A DNA stretch of 64,000 nt. Origin: Ferrovibrio terrae. GTDB lineage: Bacteria; Pseudomonadota; Alphaproteobacteria; Ferrovibrionales; Ferrovibrionaceae. Each line of letters begins with the position of its first letter. Position 1 is the stretch's first letter. The DNA lies in the NCBI RefSeq assembly GCF_007197755.1, contig NZ_CP041636.1, forward strand, positions 2,950,001-3,014,000, given 5' to 3'. Below are positions 1 to 8,838 of this stretch, piece after piece. The notes under the pieces are model-generated. The model made no database searches and had not been told where the DNA came from. It saw only the letters and a program-made list of their open reading frames with translations. The position numbers were made by a program, and so were the translations under genes.

Positions 1-998
1 GCCTGCGCATGCCGCAGCCGCTGCTGGACCGCATGGAGATCATCCGTATCCCCGGCTACACCGAGGATGAGAAGATCGAAATCTGCAAGCGTCACCTGAT
101 CGAAAAGCAGATCGAAGCTGCCGGCCTGAAGAAGGGCGAGTGGTCGATCACCGACGAAGCTTTGCGCGACCTGGTTCGCTACTACACCCGCGAAGCCGGC
201 GTGCGTTCGCTGGAGCGCGAACTGGCCAACCTGACCCGCAAGGCGGTGAAGGAAATCCTGTCGAAGGGCGTGAAGTCGATCAAGGTCACGCCGAAGAACC
301 TCGACAAGTATGCCGGCGTGCGCCGCCATCGCTACGGCGAGGCCGAACTGGAAGATCTGGTCGGCACCGTCACCGGCCTGGCCTGGACCGAGGTGGGCGG
401 CGAGTTGCTGACCATCGAGTCCGTCATGCTGCCCGGCAAGGGCCGCATGACCATCACCGGCAAGCTGGGTGAGGTGATGCAGGAATCGGTGCAGGCCGCC
501 CGCTCGTTCGTCCGTGCCCGCGCGGTTGCCTTTGGGGTGAAGCCGCCGATCTTCGACAAGCGCGACATCCACGTCCACGTGCCCGAGGGCGCCACCCCGA
601 AGGACGGCCCCTCGGCCGGCATCGCGATGGTCACCTCGATCGTCTCGGTACTGACGGGCATTCCGGTCCGCAAGGACGTGGCGATGACCGGCGAGGTCAC
701 CCTGCGTGGCCGCGTGCTGCCGATCGGCGGCCTGAAGGAGAAGCTGCTGGCCGCCCACCGGGGTGGTATCAAGACGGTGCTGATCCCGAAGGAGAACGAG
801 AAGGACCTGGTCGAGATCCCGGATAACGTGAAGAAGGGGCTCGAAATCATCCCGGTTTCTACCTGCGAGGAGGTGCTGAAGCATGCTCTGGTCGCGGAAT
901 TGAAACCAATTGAGTGGAGCGACGTTGACGATCTGAGTAAACCCGCCGTGGTCGAGCCTGAAAAGGAAGGCGACCGCGAGGGTGTGGTCAAACACTGA
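1..998 (+). CDS. lon: ATP-dependent protease Lon, C-terminal part (5' end outside window)
   Basis: This is the C-terminal third of the cytoplasmic AAA+ protease Lon, which degrades damaged and regulatory proteins. The frame is open from the window edge, so the ATG at 9 is internal (the residues follow an LR upstream and run straight into the end of the AAA+ module, [14 protein letters not shown]). The protease domain is complete. The catalytic serine lies in GPSAGIAM (codon at about 612) and the catalytic lysine is the second K of [10 protein letters not shown], 43 residues later as in E. coli Lon. The C-terminus carries a short acidic and basic tail. An HU gene follows 31 bp downstream on the same strand, a classic bacterial neighbourhood. 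Identity is very secure; only the N-terminal and ATPase parts cannot be judged. Confidence 0.97.
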   Translation, partial: LRMPQPLLDRMEIIRIPGYTEDEKIEICKRHLIEKQIEAAGLKKGEWSITDEALRDLVRYYTREAGVRSLERELANLTRKAVKEILSKGVKSIKVTPKNLDKYAGVRRHRYGEAELEDLVGTVTGLAWTEVGGELLTIESVMLPGKGRMTITGKLGEVMQESVQAARSFVRARAVAFGVKPPIFDKRDIHVHVPEGATPKDGPSAGIAMVTSIVSVLTGIPVRKDVAMTGEVTLRGRVLPIGGLKEKLLAAHRGGIKTVLIPKENEKDLVEIPDNVKKGLEIIPVSTCEEVLKHALVAELKPIEWSDVDDLSKPAVVEPEKEGDREGVVKH

Positions 999-1029
999 CC
1001 GTGATTAGAGCAGTGCGGAGGGCTCCAGC

Positions 1030-1302
1030 GTGAACAAGCAGGACCTGATGGCCCAGGTGCGCGACACCTCGGGTCTCAGCAAGGAACAGGCAGAGCGGGC
1101 CGTAGAGTCGGTCTTCGAACTCATCACCGAGGCGTTGCGCCGCGGTGAGGAGGTCAGGATCGTCGGCTTCGGCAGCTTCTTCGTCGGTACCCGGGCCGCC
1201 AGCCCGGGCCGCAATCCCCGTACGGGTGAGCGGATCGACCTGCCGCCGACCAAACAGCCGAAATTCCGCGCCGGCAAGACGCTGAAGGAAGCGGTCGGCT
1301 GA
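1030..1302 (+). CDS. hupB: HU-family histone-like DNA-binding protein
   Basis: Ninety-residue nucleoid protein of the HU/IHF family, which binds and bends DNA as a dimer. The family pattern is complete: an N-terminal helical dimerisation part (MNKQDLMAQV), the core VRIVGFGSF strand region, and the DNA-clamping arm with GRNPRTGERIDLPP followed by KFRAGKTLKEAV. The start is GTG at 1030, chosen because GGAGGG lies just upstream at about 1016-1021 and because it gives the normal HU length. It follows lon and is followed by a strong hairpin terminator, so it is probably expressed alone or together with lon. Calling it HU rather than IHF is supported by position and arm sequence. Confidence 0.95.
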   Translation: MNKQDLMAQVRDTSGLSKEQAERAVESVFELITEALRRGEEVRIVGFGSFFVGTRAASPGRNPRTGERIDLPPTKQPKFRAGKTLKEAVG

Positions 1303-1331
1303 CGCAGGTATTTTCCTGCAGCAAATTTCAG

Positions 1332-1360
1332 CGGCCGGCAGTCTCTGCCGGCCGTTTGCT
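1332..1360 (+). terminator. Rho-independent terminator after hupB
   Basis: A perfect 10-bp stem (CGGCCGGCAG pairing with CTGCCGGCCG) closes a three-base loop at 1342-1344 and is followed by TTTGCTGTTT. Outer bases CAGCAAA and TTTGCTG can extend the pairing. It lies 30 bp after the HU stop codon. Confidence 0.8.
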
Positions 1361-1419
1361 GTTTGTGGCGCATGTGGGCGCCGCCTGCCATGATGACAGC
1401 GTTAGCAGCAGGGCGGGTG

Positions 1420-1941
1420 ATGACTGAGAAGACCGGAACGATCGGTGAGCGCGCCATGCTTGACCCGGCCGAGGGTGACCTGCTGGTCGAGATCGATGGC
1501 CCGCGCCATCCGGGCGCGGTGGCGCTGTACCGGCTGTGGCAGGAGTTAAGGCCGGCGGGCAATGGTGTGCCCCAGCGCGACGATCTCAGCTTCGAGCGGC
1601 TGACCGAACTCGGCATCGTCAGCAACTGCTTCGTGATCGAGCCGCTGGAGGGCGGCCGCGACTGGCGCTACCGGCTACTGGGTACGGCGATAACCTGGCT
1701 GTTCGGCGGCGATGCCACCAACATTCCCTTTTCGAAGCATTTCATGCCCGAAGAGGCCGAGCTGTGCATCCGGCTGTCGAACCGCGTGGCGCAGTCGCGC
1801 CAGCCGGTTTTCCTGTTCGGCCGTTTCCAGCCCGGCGATTTCAGTGGCACGCTGGAAACCATGTCGTTGCCGGTGCTGGCGCGCGATGGCGAAACGGTCT
1901 GGCTGATCGGGGCGAGCTTCCCGGTTGAAACCAAGGACTAA
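1420..1941 (+). CDS. PAS-like (PAS_5 type) domain protein
   Basis: Small cytoplasmic protein of about 173 residues resembling the alphaproteobacterial single-domain PAS_5 family. Typical features are an N-terminal helix with LYRLWQELR, the phrase LPxRDDLSFERL (here VPQRDDLSFERL), then a beta-rich core with DWRYRLLGTAI and a C-terminal GTLETMSLPVLARDGETVWLIGAS strand pair. No output domain is visible, so it may sense a ligand or simply be structural; function is unknown. The start is uncertain: ATG at 1420 has a purine-rich stretch before it, while 1456 and 1363 are also in frame. It stands alone between the hupB terminator and a tRNA gene. Confidence 0.65.
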   Translation: MTEKTGTIGERAMLDPAEGDLLVEIDGPRHPGAVALYRLWQELRPAGNGVPQRDDLSFERLTELGIVSNCFVIEPLEGGRDWRYRLLGTAITWLFGGDATNIPFSKHFMPEEAELCIRLSNRVAQSRQPVFLFGRFQPGDFSGTLETMSLPVLARDGETVWLIGASFPVETKD

Positions 1942-2020
1942 GGTCGCTGGGCCGCCTTGCCGGGCGATGGCGGCATCTGGTATGAAGGCCGCCTTCGCTG
2001 CCCGGTTCCGGGAGCAGAGC

Positions 2021-2095
2021 GGGCGATTAGCTCAGCGGTAGAGCGCCTCGTTTACACCGAGGATGTCGGCGGTTCAATCCCGTCATCGCCCACCA
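2021..2095 (+). tRNA. tRNA-Val (anticodon UAC), CCA encoded
   Basis: A full cloverleaf can be drawn. The acceptor stem GGGCGAT pairs with ATCGCCC, the D-arm reads AGCTCAGCGGTAGAGC, the anticodon stem CCTCG/CGAGG encloses TTTACAC with anticodon TAC, and the T-arm contains GGTTCAATCC. An encoded CCA ends at 2095 and a run of five T follows, which may end transcription. The anticodon TAC reads valine codons. Confidence 0.97.
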
Positions 2096-2106
2096 TTTTT
2101 CCCCGA

Positions 2107-2862
2107 TCACGGCATGAACTGCCCGCCATTGACGTCGATGATCTGTCCGGTGACGTAACCCGACAGCATCGGCGAGGCGAGGAAGACGATCGGCCAGCAG
2201 CAGTCTTCCGCGCGCCCGAGCCGGCCCATCGGGATCGTGCGACAGACAGAGTCCAGGAACTCGGCGGATGTCGTCGCGTGGAATGGCGTTTCGATCACGC
2301 CGGGCGCGATGGCATTGACGCGAATGCCGGCCGGTGCAAATTCCTTGGCCATCGAGCGCGTCAGGCTGTGCACCGCAGCCTTGGTCGCGGCGTACACCCC
2401 GGAGCCCGGTGCGCCACCATTCCGGCCTGCAATAGATCCGGTGTTGATGATCGAAGCCATGGCGGACTTCGCCAGGTATGGATGCGCGGCACGCGCAAGC
2501 TCGGCCACTGCCCGTACATTCAGTGCCATGACCTCGTCGTAGATCGCGTCGTCAAAGTCATGCAGCGGCGTGCGTCCGACAATAGCGCCGGCATTGCTGA
2601 CCAGCGTATCGAGCCCGCCAAGTTTTTCAGCCGCGGCTGCGACGATGTCGGCGGCCGAGCCGCGCTGTCTCAGGTCGCCGGAGACCACATCAGTAGCGCC
2701 GATCTCGGCGGCCAGTGCGGAGGCCGCCTCGGCGCTGCTGCCGGAATGGATCGCGACCCTGGCGCCACAGCTGGCAAAAACGCGAGCGGTGGCGGCGCCG
2801 ATGCCGGTGCTGGCGCCAGTGATCAGCACGCGCAGGCCTGTCACGCCCAGATCCAGTTTCAT
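2107..2862 (-). CDS. SDR-family NAD(P)-dependent oxidoreductase
   Basis: Classical short-chain dehydrogenase/reductase of 251 residues, cytoplasmic. The N-terminal Rossmann motif is GASTGIG, the NAG motif is present (SNAGAIVG), and the catalytic Tyr-Lys pair is in YAATK preceded by an INTGSIAGR serine region. The substrate cannot be read from sequence. ATG 2862 is preferred over an upstream TTG because GAGGGAGAG stands directly before it. It is the last gene of a minus-strand operon with an ABC importer, an SGNH hydrolase and an MmgE/PrpD protein, so it probably oxidises or reduces an intermediate of the compound imported by that transporter. It ends against the tRNA-Val gene transcribed from the other strand. 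Confidence 0.9.
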   Translation of the reverse strand: MKLDLGVTGLRVLITGASTGIGAATARVFASCGARVAIHSGSSAEAASALAAEIGATDVVSGDLRQRGSAADIVAAAAEKLGGLDTLVSNAGAIVGRTPLHDFDDAIYDEVMALNVRAVAELARAAHPYLAKSAMASIINTGSIAGRNGGAPGSGVYAATKAAVHSLTRSMAKEFAPAGIRVNAIAPGVIETPFHATTSAEFLDSVCRTIPMGRLGRAEDCCWPIVFLASPMLSGYVTGQIIDVNGGQFMP

Positions 2863-2873
2863 GGCACTCTCCC

Positions 2874-3926
2874 TCAACGCACGCTCACCATGGCAGCGGA
2901 CGACAGCGCCAGGCGCACCGCCTCGCCAGTCTCGAACAGGTCCTCGGGCGGGCGGGAGACGCGCAGTGGCGCGGCCAGGCCGGGTACGGCGACCTCATAT
3001 TCCCAGGTCTCGCCCAGGAAGACGCGGCTGCGCAGCGTGCCATCGATCTCGAAAGCCTGTTTCGCTGCGGAGTGCGACCGGCCCATGCCGATGCGATGCG
3101 GCCGCACGGACAAAGCCGTGGCCTGCTCGACCGGCGCGGGGAAGGGCAGGCTTATGCTGCCGGCGCTGAAACTGCCATTGGTGAAGCTGCCGTCGATCAG
3201 GTTGGTGCGGCCGATGAAGCCGGCGACGAAGCGCGTCTGCGGATTGTCGTAGACCTGCTTCGGGCTATCGACCTGTTCGATGCGACCACGATTCATCACC
3301 ACGATGCGGTCGGCCGTCACCATCGCCTCGGTCTGGTCATGCGTGACATAGACGCTGGTGATGCCGAATTCATCATGCAGGCGGCGGATCTCAAAGCGCA
3401 TCTCCTCGCGCAGGTTGGCATCGAGATTCGACAGCGGCTCATCCAGAAGCAGAACTTTTGGCTCGACCACGATGGCGCGCGCCAGGGCGACGCGCTGCTG
3501 CTGGCCGCCGGACAACTCGGCCGGCAGGCGTTCGGCCAGCTGATCCAGATGCACGACTTCCAGGATGCGGCGGGTGCGGCGTTCGATCTCGTCGCGGCCG
3601 AGCTTACGCAAACGGAGCCCGAAGGCGACGTTCTCGAACACCGTCATATGCGGCCAGATCGCATAGCTCTGGAAGATCATCGACATCTGCCGTTGCTCTG
3701 GCGGCAGGTTTTCATGCGGGCCGAACAGCGTACGGCCGCCCAGCCGGATGCTGCCCGACGAGGGCGTGACGAAGCCGGCAATCGCCCGCAAGGTGGTGGT
3801 CTTGCCGCAACCGGACGGACCGAGCAGGGCAATGAACTCGCCCTCGGCAAAATCCAGCGACAGGTTCTCGACCGCAGTGAATTCACCGAAGCGGCATTCG
3901 AGGTTGGCAAGGCTGAGATAGGGCAT
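2874..3926 (-). CDS. ABC transporter ATP-binding protein (FbpC/PotA-like, with TOBE domain)
   Basis: Nucleotide-binding subunit of a type I importer, about 350 residues, peripheral on the inner membrane face. Motifs in order are Walker A GPSGCGKTTTLR, signature LSGGQQQR, Walker B LLLDEPLSNLDA and the switch histidine in YVTHDQTEAM. The last third is a TOBE-type regulatory region (SVRPHRIGMG). The ATG at 3926 overlaps the stop of the permease gene in a TGATG arrangement, which indicates translational coupling. Family resemblance is to the iron(III)/putrescine/2-aminoethylphosphonate ATPases, but these are interchangeable in sequence and the substrate is better judged from the operon, which looks catabolic. 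Confidence 0.93.
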   Translation of the reverse strand: MPYLSLANLECRFGEFTAVENLSLDFAEGEFIALLGPSGCGKTTTLRAIAGFVTPSSGSIRLGGRTLFGPHENLPPEQRQMSMIFQSYAIWPHMTVFENVAFGLRLRKLGRDEIERRTRRILEVVHLDQLAERLPAELSGGQQQRVALARAIVVEPKVLLLDEPLSNLDANLREEMRFEIRRLHDEFGITSVYVTHDQTEAMVTADRIVVMNRGRIEQVDSPKQVYDNPQTRFVAGFIGRTNLIDGSFTNGSFSAGSISLPFPAPVEQATALSVRPHRIGMGRSHSAAKQAFEIDGTLRSRVFLGETWEYEVAVPGLAAPLRVSRPPEDLFETGEAVRLALSSAAMVSVR

Positions 3927-5632
3927 CACGGTCTCCGCAGCATGAAGTCGCGGCCAGCGACACGCTGGCCAACCCAGACAACGATCCAGGCCGTTGCCAG
4001 CAGCAGCACGCCAAGTGCCGACAGGACTTCGAAATTGCCTTCTTCACTCAGATCGAGCATCACGATGGACATCACTTTGGTTTTTGGCCCGGTGAGAAAG
4101 ATCGCCGTGCTGAGTTCGCGCGTGGCGGCGATAAAGACCAGCAGCCAGGAGCCGATCAGGCCGCCCTTGGTGAGCGGCACCACGACTTTGCGCATGACCG
4201 TGGCACGCGACCCGCCAAGGATGCGCACGGCATCCTCCATCTCCGGGTTGAGGGATTTCACCGTGGCAGCCGCATTGATAAACGCGACCGGCAGGCTGCG
4301 GATCATGAAAGCCAGGATCAGCATGGCCGCGGTGCCATAGAGCGCAAATGGCGGCGGCGCAAAAGTGGCGTAGAAGGCGACCGCCAGCACGATGCCGGGA
4401 ATGGCGATCGGTACCATGCAGAGGAACTGCAGCAGACCGGTGCCGGGCAGCAGCCGACGCGCCTGCGCATAAGCCACGATCAGCGCAATCGCCACGGCAG
4501 CAGTGGCGGCCACGGCGGAGAACCAGAAGGTGTTCCAGATCGAGCCGATGGCCGAACTGTTCTTGAACAGAAGGTAGTCGAAATTCGCCAAGGTAAGATT
4601 ACTGAACGAGAAACCACGGCTCCACGCTTTGGCGAAGGCGGCCTGCAGCAGCACGATCAGCGGCAGAAACACCGCCATGGCAGCCACCGTCATACAGGCC
4701 GCGAAGGCGGGCCAGCGCCAGCGGCCGAGATCGACAGGCCGCCGCTCGCCGCCCTTGCCGGTCATGGCGGTGAAGGATTTGCGGCGCAGGAACCAGCGCT
4801 GCATCCACAGCAGCAGCACGGTGACAGCGATCAGTGCCATGGAATAGGCGGCCGCAGCATCGAGCCGTGGCGGAAACTCGAAGAACTGCCAGAGTTGCGT
4901 GGTGGCGACGGTGATCCCGGCCGGGATGCCGAGCAAGGCGGGCGTGCCGAACAGTGTGATCGATTCCAGCAGGGCGATAATCGCGCCACCCAGGATGGCC
5001 GGCCAGATCATCGGCAGGGTGATTTTGATCGTGGTAACGAAACGGCTGGCGCCGAGGATCGAGGCAGCGTCTTCCAGTTCACTGGAGACGACGTCGAGTG
5101 CAGAGCGCGCGAAAATGAAGTTGAACGGAATGGAGTAGAGCGCGATCAGGAAGATGATGCCTTCCATCGAATAGATGTTCAGAAGCTTGGTTTCGGCGCC
5201 GAGAAATTCCCAGGCCCGGTTGATCCAGCCGGCATTCGGCCCGCCCAGCAGCATCCAGGCCACGGCGCCGAGATAGGGCGGCATGACGAAAGTGGCGACA
5301 ACGGTGAGCGTGACGAAGTTGCGTCCCGGCATGTTGCTGCGCGAGACCAGCCAGGCCATCGGCACGCCCACCATTGTGCTGATGATCGCCACCGCCACGC
5401 CGATATACAGCGACCGTCCCAGCGCCTCGAGATGGCGCAGGCGGCCGAAGGCGGTCATCAGGGGATCATGCGTGAGGCCGTTCGGCCCCAGCACGGACAG
5501 GCTCAGCAGCTTGAACAACGGCAGGCCGACCAGCAGGATCAGCGCCGAGGCCAGTACCAGCAGCACCAGTGTGCTGGGGTCCAGCAGCCGGCGCCAGCGT
5601 CGCAGCCCGGCCAGGCTGTTCGTTTGCGTCAT
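3926..5632 (-). CDS. ABC transporter permease with two fused permease domains (FbpB-like)
   Basis: Integral membrane permease of 568 residues made of two tandem binding-protein-dependent transport domains, the arrangement of FbpB and AEP-type permeases. Each half has about six hydrophobic segments and an EAA-type loop, seen as LEDAASILGASRFVTTIKI in the first half and MEDAVRILGGSRATVMRKV in the second. Its start is two bases after the stop of the binding-protein gene, and its stop overlaps the ATPase start, so the three transporter genes are translated as one block. A single fused permease means no second permease gene is needed. Confidence 0.93.
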   Translation of the reverse strand: MTQTNSLAGLRRWRRLLDPSTLVLLVLASALILLVGLPLFKLLSLSVLGPNGLTHDPLMTAFGRLRHLEALGRSLYIGVAVAIISTMVGVPMAWLVSRSNMPGRNFVTLTVVATFVMPPYLGAVAWMLLGGPNAGWINRAWEFLGAETKLLNIYSMEGIIFLIALYSIPFNFIFARSALDVVSSELEDAASILGASRFVTTIKITLPMIWPAILGGAIIALLESITLFGTPALLGIPAGITVATTQLWQFFEFPPRLDAAAAYSMALIAVTVLLLWMQRWFLRRKSFTAMTGKGGERRPVDLGRWRWPAFAACMTVAAMAVFLPLIVLLQAAFAKAWSRGFSFSNLTLANFDYLLFKNSSAIGSIWNTFWFSAVAATAAVAIALIVAYAQARRLLPGTGLLQFLCMVPIAIPGIVLAVAFYATFAPPPFALYGTAAMLILAFMIRSLPVAFINAAATVKSLNPEMEDAVRILGGSRATVMRKVVVPLTKGGLIGSWLLVFIAATRELSTAIFLTGPKTKVMSIVMLDLSEEGNFEVLSALGVLLLATAWIVVWVGQRVAGRDFMLRRP

Positions 5633-5634
5633 GC

Positions 5635-6678
5635 TCAGCCGCCGAAGGTGGAGCGCCAGCGCTCGTTCAGCGCGGGCAGGCCCTTCAGGTCGTCGTCGGT
5701 GACCGGAATGGTGTTTACCTCATTGGGCATCTTGCCGCCCCGCACATTCTTCACCTCGGGTCGCAATGGCATGCCCATATCCATGTCGACGCGGATCTGC
5801 TGCGGCTCGACATCGAGCAGGAAGTCCATGAACAGCTTGGCGGCATTCGGACGCTTGGACGTCTTCAGGATGCCAGAGCCGGCCAGGATGACGACGGATC
5901 CGTCTTCCGGGAAAACCGTGCGATAGGGTGCGCCTTCGATTTCTTTCTTGCGGAAGGGACCGTCGCCTGCATGGCCGACCGAACGCTCGCCGGCGTCCAG
6001 CATGGTGATCACATCGTTGATCGAACGGCCGACCTGGGGATTGTTGGCGCGCAGCTTCTCGAAATAGCTCCAGCCGTATTTCTTCTCCAGCGCGATGGCC
6101 CAGGCCCCGACGAAGCCGGAATAAGCGGGATGGCCGAAGGAGAGCTTGCCCTTGAAACGCGGATCGAGCAGGTCGGTCCAGCTTTTCGGCGCATCGGCCG
6201 CACTGATCTTGTCGGAGCGGTAGGCGATCACGATGATGGCGCCCGAGGTGGCGTGATACTGGTTGTCCGGATCCATGTTCTGGAAAATCGGCAGCACCTT
6301 GTCGGCATTTTCGGGCCGGTAGGACAGCAGGCGGCCATCGGCCTTCAGGCGCACGAAGTGCGCGTTGTCGGTCGAGGAATAGACATCGGCGACCTGCGTG
6401 TTGGCCAGGATATCCTGATTGAGGCGCTGGTAGATCACCTGCGCAGTAGCGCGCACGACATTGACCTTGATGCCGGGATATTTCTTGTAGAAGGCCTGTT
6501 CGACCGCTGTGGCATTGTCGAGGCCAAAATGGCTGACATACCAGGTCAACTCGCCGTCCTTCTTCGCAGCCTGATACAGCGCCTTTGTGGTATCCGACAT
6601 GGTCTGGGCAAAGACCGCGACGGTGCCGCCAAGCCACAGAACTGCTGCCAGCGGGGTCAGGGTTTTCCATTTTGTCAT
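5635..6678 (-). CDS. Extracellular solute-binding protein of an iron(III)/AEP-family ABC transporter
   Basis: Periplasmic binding protein of about 347 residues. The start at 6678 is chosen because GGAGG precedes it and it begins a clear signal peptide (MTKWKT, then a hydrophobic stretch ending near AVFAQ). The mature part has the family pattern YQAAKKDGELTWYVS, then FKGKLSFGHPAYSG and a C-terminal AAKLFMDFLLD. Family members bind ferric iron, AEP or other small anions. I do not see the adjacent tyrosines typical of ferric-binding proteins at the expected place, and the neighbours are metabolic enzymes, so an organic ligand is more likely. It is the first transporter gene, 43 bp after the SGNH hydrolase stop. 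Confidence 0.88.
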   Translation of the reverse strand: MTKWKTLTPLAAVLWLGGTVAVFAQTMSDTTKALYQAAKKDGELTWYVSHFGLDNATAVEQAFYKKYPGIKVNVVRATAQVIYQRLNQDILANTQVADVYSSTDNAHFVRLKADGRLLSYRPENADKVLPIFQNMDPDNQYHATSGAIIVIAYRSDKISAADAPKSWTDLLDPRFKGKLSFGHPAYSGFVGAWAIALEKKYGWSYFEKLRANNPQVGRSINDVITMLDAGERSVGHAGDGPFRKKEIEGAPYRTVFPEDGSVVILAGSGILKTSKRPNAAKLFMDFLLDVEPQQIRVDMDMGMPLRPEVKNVRGGKMPNEVNTIPVTDDDLKGLPALNERWRSTFGG

Positions 6679-6721
6679 ATCATCCTCCCGTTTGTCGTTT
6701 GTGCCGTTGCCGGATTCGCTC

Positions 6722-7333
6722 TTATGGCGGTGGCAGGCCTGCTGCGATGGCGCGGTTCCACGCCGCGTAGCCCACGTCATTCAGGTGTCGCAGGTCCTCG
6801 GCGTAGAAGCGTGGATCGGCTTGGTCGGTGGTATTCACGAAGGCGGCATAGATGTCGATCAGTGTCACGGCGCTGCAGGCCGGCAGATGTTCTGCCAGCA
6901 GGGCATTCGCGGCGCGGATGGCCGGCATCCGCTCGCCATGAAAGGGAGCGGGCTTCAGCGTAAGTACGACAACCGGCAGGGCTGGCTGCTTGCGTCGAGC
7001 CTTTCCGATCAGTGTCTCGACCAGTGCCAGGATTTCTGCAGGACCTGCATTCCGCTTCTCGATGTCGTTGGTGCCTGCGGCGACCACCAGTAGCCGTGGC
7101 GCAAGAGGCCTCACAAGCAGGTCGTAGAACTCGATGCAATCCTGCAGCGTTGCGCCGCCGAAGCCGACCGGGATGACATCCTGCCGGCCCAGGCTAGCCG
7201 GGACATCGGGCCAGAGTCGCACAGTGGACGAGCCATAGACGACGATCGGGTTTTTCGGCAGCGTGGCGCGGCCAAGGCGCGCGGCCAGTGCCGCAGCCTG
7301 CTCCGCGATGCCGATCGTCGGCGCGGCGCTCAC
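6722..7333 (-). CDS. SGNH/GDSL-family hydrolase
   Basis: Hydrolase of 203 residues of the SGNH esterase superfamily. The nucleophile block is GSSTVR (serine 36; the usual GDS is GSS, as in several GDSL-like families). Block II glycine is in GFGGATL, block III asparagine in GTND (89), and the block V pair is DLRH (Asp180, His183), so all catalytic positions are present. No signal peptide is seen, suggesting a cytoplasmic esterase or deacylase. The start is GTG at 7333, overlapping the stop of the upstream MmgE/PrpD gene by four bases, so the two are translationally coupled and probably act on the same substrate. Confidence 0.85.
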   Translation of the reverse strand: MSAAPTIGIAEQAAALAARLGRATLPKNPIVVYGSSTVRLWPDVPASLGRQDVIPVGFGGATLQDCIEFYDLLVRPLAPRLLVVAAGTNDIEKRNAGPAEILALVETLIGKARRKQPALPVVVLTLKPAPFHGERMPAIRAANALLAEHLPACSAVTLIDIYAAFVNTTDQADPRFYAEDLRHLNDVGYAAWNRAIAAGLPPP

Positions 7334-8763
7334 GCGCGTACCTTTGCCTGTCGCAGCAGATCGAGCAGCGCCATCGTGCTGGCGGCTTCCGCGAGGCCAA
7401 GCACTTCTTTGGCGATACGGTCGGTCAGCACGGGATCGATCTTGCTGACGCAGCCGTCGTATTTTTCGCGCAGGTCGGCATCGGTCAGTGGCCAGGAGGG
7501 GCCGCCGCGATAGCGTGTATCGGCCTCTGCTTTCAGCACCTTGCCGTCTTTCAGCGTGATTTCGACGCGCGAGCGGATCAGGTCGAAGCCCAGCGCATTG
7601 ATCGCCGGGTCGGCGTGGGTATGCACGCGTTCCTGCATGTCCTGGAAGGCCGGAGCGGCGATCACGTCATCCTCGAATTGGCTGAGGCCGGCATCGCGAT
7701 GCAGCACCAGCATGGAGATCAGCGCCGCCATCGAGAATTTCGCCTGCAGTTCGTTCTTCGCCACACGATAACGGATCGGGCGCAGGATGTTGTCGCCGGC
7801 GAAGAAATCGATGCGCTCGACCGTCATGGGATCGATATTCTCGCGCAGCACCAGGTTCTTCACCATGTCCATCGACTGGTGGGTCAGGATGCCGCTCGGA
7901 TAGGGCTTAATGCTGACGCCGGGATCGACGATGCTCCAGGTTTTGCCAAAGCCCTCTGTGACCTTCTCGGGCGAGAAGCCGCCGCCCAGCACGGCCGGGA
8001 AGCCCCAGGATCCGTCCAGCACGGTGGGGTCTGCAGTGTAGCCGCGCACCGCCAGCATCGCGGCCAGCACGCCGTTCTCGGCGGCACGTCCGACATGCAG
8101 AGGTTTGGTCATGGTGCCGAAATTGCAGCGGATGCCAGCGGCGAAGCTGCCGGCGATGCCGAGCGCGCGTGCCGTTGCTGTCGCGTCGAGATCGAGCAGC
8201 AGGCAGGCCGCCGCGCAGGCGCTGAAGGTGCCGACAGTGCCAGAGGTGTGGTGGCCGCGCAGATAATGGTCGGGCTGCATCCATTCCGAAATCTTGCAGC
8301 CCAGTTCAAAACCATAATTGAAAGCCGTGACGAATTTCTGGCCGCTGACGCCGCCCAGCATGTCGGACACCGCCAGCGCTGCGCTGAAGGGCGGGATTGA
8401 GGGGTGGGTGAGGAGCCCATAGACATGCGCGGGGTCGTGGCTGACCTGCGTGTCGTCGAAATCATGCACATGTCCGGCAGTGCCCAGCACGCGGGCGGCC
8501 ACCTGCACCGGCACGCGCAAAGCGCCTTCACCGAGCAGCAGCGCCTGGCCCGCACCGCCCTGTTCGCGGGCAAAGCCGGCCAGGATGCCGATTGCCGGCA
8601 CACCGAGCCCGGACAGGATCAGTCCGGCGGAATCGAGCAGGCAGCGGCGTGAAATCTCCAGTACTTCGGGCGACAGCGCCTCGAAGCGGGCCTGGGTCAG
8701 GAAGGTGACGGCGGCCCCGGTGATGTCGGAGACCGCTTGGGTTTTGGGGGCTAGCAGGGTCAT
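7330..8763 (-). CDS. MmgE/PrpD-family protein
   Basis: Cytoplasmic protein of about 477 residues of the MmgE/PrpD superfamily, which includes 2-methylcitrate dehydratase, cis-aconitate decarboxylase and iminodisuccinate epimerase. The family pattern is clear: an N-terminal CLLDSAGLILSG helix, the HDFDDTQVSHDPAHV segment, HHTSGTVGTFSACAAA, and KPYPSGILTHQSMD in the smaller domain. The exact reaction within the superfamily is not decidable from sequence. ATG 8763 is chosen over a TTG at 8775. It heads the six-gene minus operon and diverges from a GntR regulator, making an organic acid the likely substrate of the pathway. Confidence 0.9.
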   Translation of the reverse strand: MTLLAPKTQAVSDITGAAVTFLTQARFEALSPEVLEISRRCLLDSAGLILSGLGVPAIGILAGFAREQGGAGQALLLGEGALRVPVQVAARVLGTAGHVHDFDDTQVSHDPAHVYGLLTHPSIPPFSAALAVSDMLGGVSGQKFVTAFNYGFELGCKISEWMQPDHYLRGHHTSGTVGTFSACAAACLLLDLDATATARALGIAGSFAAGIRCNFGTMTKPLHVGRAAENGVLAAMLAVRGYTADPTVLDGSWGFPAVLGGGFSPEKVTEGFGKTWSIVDPGVSIKPYPSGILTHQSMDMVKNLVLRENIDPMTVERIDFFAGDNILRPIRYRVAKNELQAKFSMAALISMLVLHRDAGLSQFEDDVIAAPAFQDMQERVHTHADPAINALGFDLIRSRVEITLKDGKVLKAEADTRYRGGPSWPLTDADLREKYDGCVSKIDPVLTDRIAKEVLGLAEAASTMALLDLLRQAKVRA

Positions 8764-8802
8764 GGACTCGTCCAAAAATTACTAAGTGTTGACAGTGTGC
8801 GG

Positions 8803-8832
8803 TTGACATTTGAGAGGAGTCAAGCCGATAAT
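8803..8832 (+). promoter_or_regulatory. Candidate sigma-70 promoter for the GntR gene
   Basis: A consensus TTGACA at 8803-8808 and GATAAT at 8827-8832 are 18 bp apart. A start site about seven bases after the -10 falls at 8839, exactly on the proposed ATG, which would make the message leaderless. A second TTGACA lies at 8789-8794. The 75-bp divergent gap must also hold the promoter of the minus-strand operon. Confidence 0.5.
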
Positions 8833-8838
8833 AGCGGC

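Noticed and set aside
9-998. Lon starting at ATG 9
   Set aside because: The frame continues upstream to the window edge and the residues before it fit the end of the AAA+ module, so this is an internal methionine of a truncated gene.
1005-1625. Minus-strand open frame across hupB and the PAS-like gene
   Set aside because: Antisense to hupB with no recognisable domain and a composition typical of mirror frames.
2874-6678. Assigning the importer as a ferric iron transporter
   Set aside because: Family resemblance alone does not decide substrate, and the operon context is catabolic, so the calls are kept general.
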